Below are positions 27,581 through 36,232 of a DNA stretch of 64,000 bases, one piece after another; the stretch's first letter is position 1, and each line of letters opens with the position of its first letter. The notes under the pieces are model-generated. The model saw only the letters and a list, made by a program, of their open reading frames with translations. It was not told where the DNA came from and made no database searches. This stretch comes from G963556115 sp963675945 (GTDB lineage: Bacteria; Planctomycetota; SZUA-567), in the NCBI GenBank assembly GCA_963675945.1, contig OY780932.1:3224001-3288000 (forward strand), written 5' to 3'. The position numbers and the translations under genes were made by a program.

Positions 27581-28432
27581 CTATTCAATAATCGCAGCCA
27601 ATTCACAGATTTGCCCCCACTCCTGCTGCAGATACTCCCTGGCTTTCGTGTTACTCTGCTGGTGCTGCTCAGAGATCAGAACGCGCAATTCTGCCTCCCC
27701 TTCTAGTTCTCCAAACCCGTCTTGGTTTATTATCTCGTCTACCGTATCTTCAATAACCAGCCAATCGTGCGCTTCCCCCAGTTCGGTCTGAATTGATTTC
27801 AAGTACTCAAGGGTTCCTTCTGGAGTCTCGACCAGCACCGGAGCAAGAAGTTCAAACGAATAACGAAAAGCCTTATACTTAACCCTGAGCTTATGCAGCG
27901 CCCGGTCGTCCCCTTTCGTCAAGGCCTCCTCGTAGAGAACCCCAACCTCTGCTAAAAGATTATGTAATAAATCACTGACCGCCAAACACCTTTCCTTCTT
28001 GAGTATCTTCATACTCGCTTTTTTACTAAAATACCTGGCAATATTCTGCTCCTTTAAGACACAACAACTCTTTACAATCTTCTTCTGCAGCTTACTCAAA
28101 CTCTTCTCCAATACCCCGATTACCGCCAAAAAGCACTCGCTCGTCAGTTCCAGATTACGCAGTTTCTGCAACAACTCATGATTATCCCTGATAGCATTCA
28201 ACACCTTGCGAAACTTTTTGACCGCCACCATCTTCTTCGCCGGGATAAGTCCTGCGCCGTAGAGTTTTTGCATCGCCCCGTCAACTACCAGCAAGCGCCG
28301 CAATGAAGTACTCAGATCATGGGTATGTTCACAAGTAGGATCCTTAATCGTCTTTGCTAAACTCTGTTTAAAATAATCCCTACGCCAGGCAATTGCCGAA
28401 CTCAGCGCTGCACCGATACTCGATTCTGACAT
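27581..28432 (-). CDS. CHAD domain protein
   Basis: 283 residues, mostly helical and rich in conserved histidine and basic residues. CHAD marks are EHTHDLSTSLRRL at about 34-46, LHKLRVKYKAFRYSFELL at about 184-201 and LGEAHDWLV at about 220-228. CHAD domains bind inorganic polyphosphate and are often encoded near CYTH phosphatases; here the protein stands alone without a CYTH domain. AAAGGGGA precedes the ATG. It probably binds polyphosphate or granules, but the local neighbours do not inform its role. Confidence 0.9.
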   Translation of the reverse strand: MSESSIGAALSSAIAWRRDYFKQSLAKTIKDPTCEHTHDLSTSLRRLLVVDGAMQKLYGAGLIPAKKMVAVKKFRKVLNAIRDNHELLQKLRNLELTSECFLAVIGVLEKSLSKLQKKIVKSCCVLKEQNIARYFSKKASMKILKKERCLAVSDLLHNLLAEVGVLYEEALTKGDDRALHKLRVKYKAFRYSFELLAPVLVETPEGTLEYLKSIQTELGEAHDWLVIEDTVDEIINQDGFGELEGEAELRVLISEQHQQSNTKAREYLQQEWGQICELAAIIE

Positions 28433-28838
28433 AATTATAATCCCCTTTTCAGCATCCCAAAAAGCATCATCAAGCCTTATCTAGGTTCACCCTTCTTCAG
28501 CCACTATACTTGCGGACAAGCAACACCACACTCAAGCACATATATTCAATTTAACATTTTAGCAGAATAAAAAGCATTCGCCATTATAAAAAACCAGCGC
28601 CAGCCAAATTAATTTTCCAATGTTTTGGCGTCACCACCCCTAGACACAACAAAAACTTTTTCTAGCAATTCGTAGTATAACCGTGAAATACCTCTGTCCC
28701 GGCTTTTAAGAACATTATCTATAGCTAATGCTTTACAAAAATAATAATTACCCTTATCATATCCGCAAATACTATAATTAGGTAAACTCAAGCATACTGA
28801 GTTTACTCCGCTTCAAATTATTATAATAAGGAAACCAC
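28433..28838. other. 406-bp spacer with a lipoprotein promoter candidate
   Basis: No convincing gene. A 60-codon minus-strand frame at 28609-28791 starts with TTG, has no ribosome-binding site and is not counted. A TATAAT box at 28773-28778 is followed by a perfect 9-bp inverted repeat, GTAAACTCA / TGAGTTTAC, at 28782-28790 and 28798-28806, where transcription of the lipoprotein gene could start. Confidence 0.4.
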
Positions 28839-29033
28839 ATGCGACTCTCAACCAAATCCAGCGTCCTCATTGCCCTTATGACTCTAATCTCACTATATTT
28901 AACCGGTTGCACCATCACTAATCTCGCCCCTCCACAAGAGAACGATGGCTTTTTGCAGCGTGAACTAGAGAAAAATTTTGGCCCATATGAGAGCGAAGCC
29001 ACCAAGATGTACGGCAACGAGAAGACGCTATAA
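28839..29033 (+). CDS. small lipoprotein, 64 aa
   Basis: A 64-residue protein with an N-terminal signal sequence and a lipobox LTGC (Cys23). The mature part of about 42 residues is hydrophilic and has no known domain (ITNLAPPQENDGFLQRELEKNFGPYESE). AAGGA precedes the ATG. It is expected to be anchored in the membrane by lipid. It may be co-transcribed with the EF-hand gene 140 bases downstream, though an AT-rich gap lies between. Function unknown. Confidence 0.75.
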   Translation: MRLSTKSSVLIALMTLISLYLTGCTITNLAPPQENDGFLQRELEKNFGPYESEATKMYGNEKTL

Positions 29034-29175
29034 GTGAGCATAAACTGTCTTAAAACATGATTTTTTCTAACCTTTAGAATTATTTGGATTTTTTTTTTAT
29101 ACTTAAACGTATAATTATGCAGAACCATGTTCTATCTGTTGCCCATTAATTCTGCCAAGAATAAGGAGAGATATC

Positions 29176-29751
29176 ATGAGCAGTATTGGCTCTATATCGA
29201 GTGGTTTTTCACTTCAAAGTATCAATTTCCAGAAACCGAATCAACAGAATGTTGACGACCTCTTTGCCAACAGTGATGCTGACGGTAACGGCGGTCTGAA
29301 TGAGACAGAATTTACTTCCTTCGATGCCTCAATGCAAGACGCTATGAGTCAGAGCATGCCCGGCTCCGGCATGGCACCACCGCCGCCACCTGCAGAAGAG
29401 AGTGCGGAAGATCTCTTCAGCAAATTTGACCTAGATGGTGATGGTAAGGTAACCGCCGCCGAGATGCAAGCGGCACAGGAGATCTTTGCTGAAGACTCTG
29501 AGAATAGTGATCAAGCTGCTGCGGATATGCTCAGTGAACTTATGAACCAGAGCTTCCAGTCATTGATAGACATGATGGACTCAGCACCCGAATTGGCTAG
29601 TGAGAATCAAGAAGAGGCTCAGGATGACAATTCTGTATTCAATCAGTTCAATCAGCAATATGCAGCTCAGATTCAAGAATATATGAAGCAAGCCAGCTAC
29701 GAGACTACAGCCAACACCCAGGCATCAAGTATTATCTCGGATACGGTCTGA
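29176..29751 (+). CDS. EF-hand calcium-binding protein, 191 aa
   Basis: Two EF-hand loops are visible: DADGNGGLNETEF at about 34-46 and DLDGDGKVTAAEM at about 84-96, both with the Asp/Asn ligands and final Glu of calcium sites. Between them lies a proline run (APPPPPAEE). The C-terminal half is acidic and Gln-rich (MNQSFQSLIDMMD, FNQFNQQYAAQIQEYMKQ). There is no signal peptide. AAGGAG precedes the ATG. Proteins of this layout (N-terminal SSIGSISSG, EF-hands, Gln-rich tail) occur widely in bacteria, but their role is not known. Confidence 0.85.
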   Translation: MSSIGSISSGFSLQSINFQKPNQQNVDDLFANSDADGNGGLNETEFTSFDASMQDAMSQSMPGSGMAPPPPPAEESAEDLFSKFDLDGDGKVTAAEMQAAQEIFAEDSENSDQAAADMLSELMNQSFQSLIDMMDSAPELASENQEEAQDDNSVFNQFNQQYAAQIQEYMKQASYETTANTQASSIISDTV

Positions 29752-29774
29752 GTAAGAAATTATCTTTAACGTTA

Positions 29775-29819
29775 GCATGTATTAAGCCGCACCCTTATCG
29801 GGTGCGGCTTAATACATGC
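29775..29819. terminator. long perfect hairpin between converging genes
   Basis: A 20-bp perfect stem (29775-29794 with 29800-29819) closed by the 5-base loop TTATC. The inner half is GC-rich (GCCGCACCC / GGGTGCGGC). It separates the EF-hand gene from the minus-strand isomerase-like gene and probably terminates both. There is no clear T-run on either side. Confidence 0.65.
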
Positions 29820-29848
29820 CATTGGTACAACCGCCCATTACAAGTAAA

Positions 29849-31273
29849 CTACCTACCGTAAAGATAAGCATCAATCTTCGCCTGAGCGCCAACATCATAC
29901 ATGTCAACGGTCAATCCAGGAATGTACTTACTTGCTTCATAGACTACAGGCATAAAATCACCATGTACCCCGACACAATGATGGATATACGGCCCTTCTA
30001 CTAGCTTACGCTCCAAAGCCAGCCAATCCTCAACCTCAATCCAGACATAAGTACCCATGATATACGGCCCCTCAACCCCTTTGGCCTTACCTGCAAGCAA
30101 CTTATACTCACCGTGATCACCGTCAAAACGAAGTATTGTCATCTCTCCCCCCTTGATCTCAGAGAGTACAGCCCCGGCACACTTTCCGGGCAAGGCAAAA
30201 GGTCTTCCTAGAATAGGCTTCTCTTTTGCCAGTGAGAGCGGGTATGGACCACAATGCTGAAGAAGTTCGGCGTTATCATTCTCAGGATGCCTTACTGTCC
30301 AGTCGGCAAAGAACGGCGAGGTAGTTCCCATGGTTGCAGCTTGCGCCAGAACCGACGTAATTGCTCCATGAATATCAGTTTCACAAGCGACCGGAATACC
30401 GAGATCAGTCAGGATTGAGTTACAGACACATGGCATAATAGATAGTTCATTCTGGAGTGAATCCCAGCACTGAATGGCAATAGCACTGCAGTCGTTATTC
30501 TCTGCCGTCTGCTGCATCGCCACCTTGAGTGCCGCCACTTTGCGCACCTCATCTGGATTTACCTCTATCTGCATCTTCTCCTGCAGAAAGGCGATAGTCT
30601 CCGCGACCTCACTACTTTCAGTATCAGCATTGAGCCGTCGCACCTCAGCAACAATTGCTGAGAGGGTAACCGGAAATACCTGAATACCAAATTTCTCCAG
30701 TAGTTCACCCTCATTACACATTACCGTCCAGAAACCTGCCGGTCTTGGCGCTATCTGCAGTACCTTGGTAGACTTGAATTCCCTTACGACATTACTCGCC
30801 GCAACAAAATTCTTTACCCCCCGCTCGAAACTGACATCTTCAAGACGGTCGTTCGGTATATAAGTAAAAGGCAGATTGAAACGGCGTAAGACCTTACCGG
30901 TTGCGAAGAGTCCGCACTGTGAATCTCTAAGTCTGGAGCCGTCTTTGAGCGGGGACTCATCCCGCGGCCCCCAGAGGAGCACTGGAAGCTTGAACTCTGC
31001 GGCAACCTTACACACAAGATCTTCTGTACCGAAATTACAATGCGGGAAGAAGAGGCAGTCTACCTTTTCGGCTCTGAATTTAGCAATGACCTTGGCCACA
31101 TCGCTCTCAGAATGCAAGAGTCCTTCATCATTGATATCATCAATTCCTACATAATCAATACCCAGTTCGTCCAGCCGCCGATAGGTCTTTTCTTTATAGG
31201 CATGCGCATCCTCCTTACTGAAGATAAATCTTCTGGTAGGCGCCACCCCCATCTTTACAGTATACTTTTTCAT
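29849..31273 (-). CDS. L-fucose/L-arabinose isomerase-family protein
   Basis: 474 residues related to the fucose isomerase superfamily, which interconverts aldoses and ketoses with a metal ion. Visible features are an N-terminal sugar-binding-like domain (DCLFFPHCNFGTED), a middle part with AIQCWDSLQNELSIMPCVCNSIL, the metal and acid site ACETDIHGAI, and a C-terminal domain with MTILRFDGDHGEYKL and EGPYIHHCVGVHGDF, matching the FucI C-terminal fold. It is shorter than E. coli FucI (about 590 residues), as is usual for this subgroup. AGGGA precedes the ATG. It lies downstream of transporter system 3 on the same strand, 38 bases after the permease, so it probably acts on the imported sugar. Exact substrate unknown. 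Confidence 0.85.
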   Translation of the reverse strand: MKKYTVKMGVAPTRRFIFSKEDAHAYKEKTYRRLDELGIDYVGIDDINDEGLLHSESDVAKVIAKFRAEKVDCLFFPHCNFGTEDLVCKVAAEFKLPVLLWGPRDESPLKDGSRLRDSQCGLFATGKVLRRFNLPFTYIPNDRLEDVSFERGVKNFVAASNVVREFKSTKVLQIAPRPAGFWTVMCNEGELLEKFGIQVFPVTLSAIVAEVRRLNADTESSEVAETIAFLQEKMQIEVNPDEVRKVAALKVAMQQTAENNDCSAIAIQCWDSLQNELSIMPCVCNSILTDLGIPVACETDIHGAITSVLAQAATMGTTSPFFADWTVRHPENDNAELLQHCGPYPLSLAKEKPILGRPFALPGKCAGAVLSEIKGGEMTILRFDGDHGEYKLLAGKAKGVEGPYIMGTYVWIEVEDWLALERKLVEGPYIHHCVGVHGDFMPVVYEASKYIPGLTVDMYDVGAQAKIDAYLYGR

Positions 31274-31311
31274 AATTATCCCTATATCTTTTTTCTAATC
31301 AAATAACTTGT

Positions 31312-32349
31312 CTATTTTGCCACTAATGCTTTAGCATTCATCTTCTTCTGCATCTGGTCAAATACTACCGCAGCAATAATAACCAGACCTTTAATAACAT
31401 TCTGCCAGAACTCAGAGACCCCGAGCATTACCAGGCCGTCATTGAGAATACCGATCACAAACGCACCGACAATAGTTCCTCCAATAGTACCCACACCACC
31501 AGATAATGAGGTTCCACCAAGTACCGCTGCCGCAATAGCATTCATTTCATAACTCTCACCGGTAGCCGGATGTGAAGCCACAAGCTGTGAAGATATTATC
31601 AGCCCAACCAAACCCGCACAGAAACCAGAGAACATATAGACCCAAAGCGTAACCTTCTTTACTTGTACTCCCGAAAGTGTCGCAGCTTTTGCATTACCTC
31701 CGATAGCATAGATATGTCGTCCGAGCGGGGTCTTCTTCGCCACATAGATAGCCAGGCACGCAAGCGCAATCATAATCCAGATTGAAACCGGCACCCCGAT
31801 TATTTTCCCAGCCCCAAGATACGTAAATCCGGTATTACCCAGTTCAGCTTTTCCCTGAAGATTAGGGAAGGTAGCTCCGCCTGAACGCAAATTAGCCAGA
31901 CCTCTAGCAATATACATCATACCCAGCGTACCGATAAACGGTGCAACATTGAGCTTGGTAATCAGAATTCCGTTCAGATAACCGATAAAAGTTCCGATGA
32001 TCAACACCGCAATAATAATCGCCCAAATCCCCAAATACATCGTGCTGCCGCCAGGCAAAGCAAACCCCTCATAAATAAGCCCACCCGCGATCATACCACA
32101 TAAGCCGACAATACCGCCGATCGACAGATCAATTCCCCCAGTAAGAATTACAAAGGTCATACCCAGAGCCAGGATAGCTGTAATCGCCACATGCTTACCG
32201 ACAGTTACCAGATTGAGTAGATTTAAAAAATTAATATTCTTGGTAAACTTGAGAAGAGCGGTGATAACCACAGTTATAATGATCAGAGCGATTACTGTTC
32301 GCATCTTCATTATCCAGAGGCTTATGTTAGTATTCTTTTTATTCTGCAT
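31312..32349 (-). CDS. rbsC: sugar ABC transporter permease (system 3)
   Basis: BPD_transp_2 permease, 345 residues, with LGMTFVILTGGIDLSIGG and LGGTSLSGGVGTIGGTIVGAF as family marks and about eight membrane segments. The start at 32349 (MQNKKNTN) has AGGAG five bases upstream; the open frame begins 11 codons earlier without support. The N-terminus carries an unusual hydrophilic stretch before the first membrane helix. Order on this strand is rbsB, DUF2291, rbsA, rbsC, isomerase. Confidence 0.93.
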   Translation of the reverse strand: MQNKKNTNISLWIMKMRTVIALIIITVVITALLKFTKNINFLNLLNLVTVGKHVAITAILALGMTFVILTGGIDLSIGGIVGLCGMIAGGLIYEGFALPGGSTMYLGIWAIIIAVLIIGTFIGYLNGILITKLNVAPFIGTLGMMYIARGLANLRSGGATFPNLQGKAELGNTGFTYLGAGKIIGVPVSIWIMIALACLAIYVAKKTPLGRHIYAIGGNAKAATLSGVQVKKVTLWVYMFSGFCAGLVGLIISSQLVASHPATGESYEMNAIAAAVLGGTSLSGGVGTIGGTIVGAFVIGILNDGLVMLGVSEFWQNVIKGLVIIAAVVFDQMQKKMNAKALVAK

Positions 32350-32394
32350 TTCAACTCCTAATATTCCTAATAAGGAAAACACCCTTAAAAATCG

Positions 32395-33957
32395 CTACCC
32401 TACCTTGGTCGTTCTGTGTCCAATTGCCGAAGCATCAACCAGCCTTTCTTCGGTAATTTCAGCTTTGAGTAATTCTTTGGTCTTCCTACCCTTGGACAAA
32501 ACAATCACCCGATCACAAACCCCAATTATCTCCTTGATCTCCGAAGAGACAAACAATACGCCAAGCCCCTCTTTTGCCAGTTCATTCATCAGCATAAAGA
32601 CTTCACCCTTGGCTCCAACATCAATTCCGCGCGTCGGTTCATCCATCAACAACACCTTTGGTTCGGTCAACAAACACTTCCCGATCACGACCTTCTGCTG
32701 ATTTCCTCCGCTCAGGGACGATACCGGCACACTCGCACTCGGCGCCTTGACACTCATCTTATCAAACATTCTCTGAATAGATTTTGTCTCCAGACTTTTG
32801 AGGATATGAAAACCGCTCTTAAGCAAGCGCCAGAGACCGGCCAAAGTCATATTATGCCCCACCGAAAGAATCGGCACGAGTCCCTCACGCTGTCTATCCT
32901 CCGGAACGAGTACGACCCCTTCTTTTATCCGCTCTTCAATATCCTGATTCTTGAGGATCTTCCCCTTCAATTCAATCTGCCCGTCATAATCACGGTTGAG
33001 CCCCATTATCGCCTCAAGAACTTCTGACCGCCCTGCTCCAAGCAGACCATAGATTCCCAGGATCTCACCTTTCTTCAGTTCAAAGGAGATACCTTTAAGA
33101 TCTTCTTGTTCATTACTGAACCTACACGACAGATCCTTGACACTCAAGACGACCTCATCAAAATCTGGAGCCTCACGTACCGGGAACACGTCTCCCCAGT
33201 CTTTTCCAGCCATACTCCGAACAATCCACTGCAGAGTGACCTCTTCCATCGGCTTCACCGTCACCAGTTCACCATCACGCAATACGGTGATATTGTCACC
33301 AATCTCAATCAATTCTTCCAGCTTATGCGAGATATAAATAACGGCAACGTTATGACTCTTGAGCTCATTAATAATTCGAAAGAGCACCCTAACTTCGGGG
33401 TTACTGAGTGCCGAAGTAGGTTCATCCATTATCAGTACCCGCATCTCATTACGCAGTGACTTGGCAATCTCAACAATCTGCTGCTGCCCCACCTTCAGAT
33501 TTGATACCAGTTCACTTGGAGCAATATCCTGTTCCAAACGCTTAAGCAGTACCGCCGCCTCCCGTTCTTGCTTTTCTTTATCGATATTGCCAAACTTATC
33601 AGTAAGCTCACAGTTCAAAAATATATTATCCGCAACGGTCAAATTAGGGCAGAGATTTAATTCCTGGTGAATAATTCTTATCCCCAGCTTTTCAGCATCT
33701 TCTGTGGTATTTATCTTTATCTCCTTCCCCTCCCAGAAGAGTTCTCCTTCAGAAAGAAATTCAATACCCGCCATGATCTTCATGAGCGTGGATTTTCCCG
33801 CTCCATTCTCCCCAACAAGCACATTCACCTTACCCGGATATATTCTAAAATCAACGCCTTTTAACGCAGTTGTTCCCGGATAACGCTTGACGATATTCTG
33901 CGCTCTATACAAGACCTCTTCTGGAACAGCTTGGTGTACCGATGTTTGATTGTTCAT
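32395..33957 (-). CDS. rbsA: sugar ABC transporter ATPase, two-domain (system 3)
   Basis: 520 residues. The first cassette has GENGAGKS at about 50-57, signature LKVGQQQ and LIMDEPTSAL; the second has GLLGAGRSEV, a canonical LSGGNQQKV and LLMDEPTRGID. GAGG lies inside the end of the preceding DUF2291 gene, five bases apart, indicating coupled translation. It powers the import system with the permease and binding protein of the same group. Confidence 0.94.
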   Translation of the reverse strand: MNNQTSVHQAVPEEVLYRAQNIVKRYPGTTALKGVDFRIYPGKVNVLVGENGAGKSTLMKIMAGIEFLSEGELFWEGKEIKINTTEDAEKLGIRIIHQELNLCPNLTVADNIFLNCELTDKFGNIDKEKQEREAAVLLKRLEQDIAPSELVSNLKVGQQQIVEIAKSLRNEMRVLIMDEPTSALSNPEVRVLFRIINELKSHNVAVIYISHKLEELIEIGDNITVLRDGELVTVKPMEEVTLQWIVRSMAGKDWGDVFPVREAPDFDEVVLSVKDLSCRFSNEQEDLKGISFELKKGEILGIYGLLGAGRSEVLEAIMGLNRDYDGQIELKGKILKNQDIEERIKEGVVLVPEDRQREGLVPILSVGHNMTLAGLWRLLKSGFHILKSLETKSIQRMFDKMSVKAPSASVPVSSLSGGNQQKVVIGKCLLTEPKVLLMDEPTRGIDVGAKGEVFMLMNELAKEGLGVLFVSSEIKEIIGVCDRVIVLSKGRKTKELLKAEITEERLVDASAIGHRTTKVG

Positions 33958-33962
33958 AATTA

Positions 33963-34634
33963 TTATTTATCCTCAACACTTATTTTAACCGGTGTAATAA
34001 GAACCTTTCCGTGCTTATCATAGGTAAAAGCTCCTTCAAATTCTATTTCCTTACCCACCAAATTATTTTCAGTAATATTATTCACTACATTCTGCAGAAT
34101 ATAACTTTTAATCTCTTTAGAGACCTTGGCGAATTCGATCTGATTGACAAAATCATTAAAATCTATAAATGATAATGAATCACGAATTGCACTCTTCTGA
34201 ATAACCGGACCAATCTGAATAACCGCATCTTTTTTCCCAGATACATCCTTAATATCCAGCACTATTTTCCCAGCTTTTGACTTGGTATTGACATCTTTAA
34301 CCTTTGCCTTACCCTTGACGATAAAATTCATCGGGCTAAAATCGTTATTGCGTACTCCATGCTTCTGCGCATAACCATCTGGATCCTCTTTGAGTCCGGC
34401 AATAACCTGCTGTATAGGGATTGCATTGGCGTCAAACTCTGGGACAAGCTTAGACGACCAGATATCGGCAATATAACCTTTCATATCTTTTCCATCATCA
34501 CTATTTGATACCGCCTTAGCTTTTGCATTCATCTCAGCAATCTCTTGAGGAGAGAGAGTAACAGAAGTAGCAACCGCCACGACCACAAAGATTACCAGTA
34601 GTGCCAGCAAAACCAATACTTTAATGTTTGACAT
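33963..34634 (-). CDS. DUF2291 family protein
   Basis: 223 residues with one N-terminal membrane segment (about 5-25) and a periplasmic domain. The stretch VIQIGPVIQKSAIRDSLSFIDFNDFVNQIEFA matches the core of DUF2291. The family is encoded beside ribose- and xylose-type transporters in many bacteria and is thought to be an accessory envelope protein; its function is not established. GAGGAAG precedes the ATG. It lies between rbsB and rbsA, 62 bases from the next gene upstream region. It lacks a lipobox, so it is anchored by its membrane helix. Confidence 0.82.
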   Translation of the reverse strand: MSNIKVLVLLALLVIFVVVAVATSVTLSPQEIAEMNAKAKAVSNSDDGKDMKGYIADIWSSKLVPEFDANAIPIQQVIAGLKEDPDGYAQKHGVRNNDFSPMNFIVKGKAKVKDVNTKSKAGKIVLDIKDVSGKKDAVIQIGPVIQKSAIRDSLSFIDFNDFVNQIEFAKVSKEIKSYILQNVVNNITENNLVGKEIEFEGAFTYDKHGKVLITPVKISVEDK

Positions 34635-34760
34635 TTAATTCTTCCTCATCCTGAACAACCAGATTTATTTCCCCGATACTCTGAAATATCCGCTCCTAAG
34701 CCTCACCTCAGAGAACCGGGGTATAACTATTAATTTTCAATAACTTCTGTTTACAACCAC

Positions 34761-35696
34761 TTATTCGACCTTAAGATCGAAAGATTCGAGTCCTTTAGCA
34801 TTTGAAGAATCGATCAAGACACAGTCTGTAAGCTGCTTTTCAGGTAGACCTGTAGACCCACTATTGATAAATTTTTCAGCCTGTTCTACAGCCATTTTAG
34901 CATTGACCGCACAAGTCTGCAGTACTGTAGCCTTAATATCACCGGCCAGAATAGAATCACGAACATCATTACTGCCATCAAAACCAACAACAACAATATC
35001 CTTCATACCCGCAGCCTTGAGTGCAGCCATAGCCCCCATTGCCATTGTATCATTACCGCAGATAACCCCCTTGATACCAGGATTAGCCTGAATAATAGTC
35101 TCCATCTTGTCATAACCTTCAGTCTGCGACCAGTTGGCACTCTGACGAGCTACAAGCTTGAGGTCAGGATACTGATCTATAACCTCATGGAAGCCCTGTG
35201 AACGAATACCGGCGTTGGTGTCAGACTCTTTACCTACGAGCTCGACATAGTCCCCAGCCTCACCCATATACTCGACAAATGCCTCACCTCCGAGCACAGC
35301 ACCTTGATAGTTATTGGATACAATCTGACTAACCGCAAGATCAGGAACATTGATCTCTCTGTCAATTAGAAATACAGGAACGCCTGCATCCTTGGCCTTC
35401 TTTACCGCAGCAACAGTAGCATCCGCACCGGCATTATCACAGATAATCGCCTTTGCCCCACTGGCAATTGCGGTTTCAAATGCCTGATCCTGCTTATTGG
35501 CATCATCATCGTGTGAGAGCACCAATGTTGAATAACCAAGATTCTCCGCTGTAGCCTTGGCAACCATAGCCTCTGTTTTGAAGAAGGGGTTGTCATGTGA
35601 TGGAGTTACAATTACCATCAACCCTTTGTCTTCAGCATGAATGTTTGCAGCAAATGCCATAACAAGTGCAACCATAGTCAGTAGAATTCGTTTCAT
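34761..35696 (-). CDS. rbsB: sugar ABC transporter, periplasmic binding protein (system 3)
   Basis: Close to classical RbsB: 311 residues, signal peptide ending at NIHAEDK, then LMVIVTPSHDNPFFKTEA, AKAIICDNAGAD, VPVFLIDREI and DIVVVGFDGSNDVRD. The Asn-Pro-Phe-Phe motif and the IDREI and GFDGSND sites are typical of ribose/allose-type ligands. This start (35696) has AAGGA upstream; the open frame begins 29 codons earlier in a hydrophobic stretch with no ribosome-binding site. It is the first gene of the leftward operon and diverges from the transketolase operon. Confidence 0.93.
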   Translation of the reverse strand: MKRILLTMVALVMAFAANIHAEDKGLMVIVTPSHDNPFFKTEAMVAKATAENLGYSTLVLSHDDDANKQDQAFETAIASGAKAIICDNAGADATVAAVKKAKDAGVPVFLIDREINVPDLAVSQIVSNNYQGAVLGGEAFVEYMGEAGDYVELVGKESDTNAGIRSQGFHEVIDQYPDLKLVARQSANWSQTEGYDKMETIIQANPGIKGVICGNDTMAMGAMAALKAAGMKDIVVVGFDGSNDVRDSILAGDIKATVLQTCAVNAKMAVEQAEKFINSGSTGLPEKQLTDCVLIDSSNAKGLESFDLKVE

Positions 35697-36232
35697 AGCT
35701 TTTTCCTTATAACAAAAAAACAAAAAAAATAGTACAACACAAACAACAATGATGCTTACGTTGAAAAATAATAAATTCAGCAAAGACTAAGATAAATTAA
35801 TTTAAAGAACAACCACTAAAAGACTAGCCGTACCCTGAATTATCCACCCCGTAAAGCGTTTTCTGCCTTCAAACAACCTCTGAATAATTCAAGAACACGT
35901 TACTTAGAGAATACACCACAAATATAATTTGTCAAATTAATTTAAAAAGATTTATTTAAATTAATTTACAGAAATCGGCTCTTTCCCCTATCTCCGCTTA
36001 CACCGCAACCGCAACCATTCCCTTTACATTTTATATACAATACAGCATAAATCGTAAATATTGTGCAAAAAACCCCTTGAATAAGGCGTCAATAAGCATT
36101 ACAAAAAACTATCTAAAGCTTTAAATTTTTTTAAATTTATTTAATAAATTTATTGACTAACTGCTTTTAGCTATTAAACTAACAGTAGTAATAACCTGTC
36201 CGGCAATATCAACTTTTTTTAAAGGAATTACC
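35697..36232. promoter_or_regulatory. divergent regulatory region with AT palindromes and a promoter
   Basis: About 536 bases between system 3 and the transketolase genes. The palindrome AAATTAATTT occurs three times (35794-35803, 35934-35943, 35958-35967). A perfect 10-bp inverted repeat, TAAATTTATT-T-AATAAATTTA, lies at 36132-36152 and abuts a promoter candidate: TTGACT at 36153-36158 and TAAACT at 36175-36180, spacing 16, about 50 bases before the transketolase start. The layout suggests a repressor controlling both directions. The regulator may be the LacI protein encoded at the end of the rightward group. Confidence 0.5.

Noticed and set aside
28609..28791. 60-codon minus-strand frame with a TTG start
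   Set aside because: No ribosome-binding site and it overlaps the promoter region of the lipoprotein gene.
29849..31273. Calling the isomerase-like protein fucI or araA
   Set aside because: Only the superfamily is clear; the protein is shorter than FucI and the substrate is unknown.
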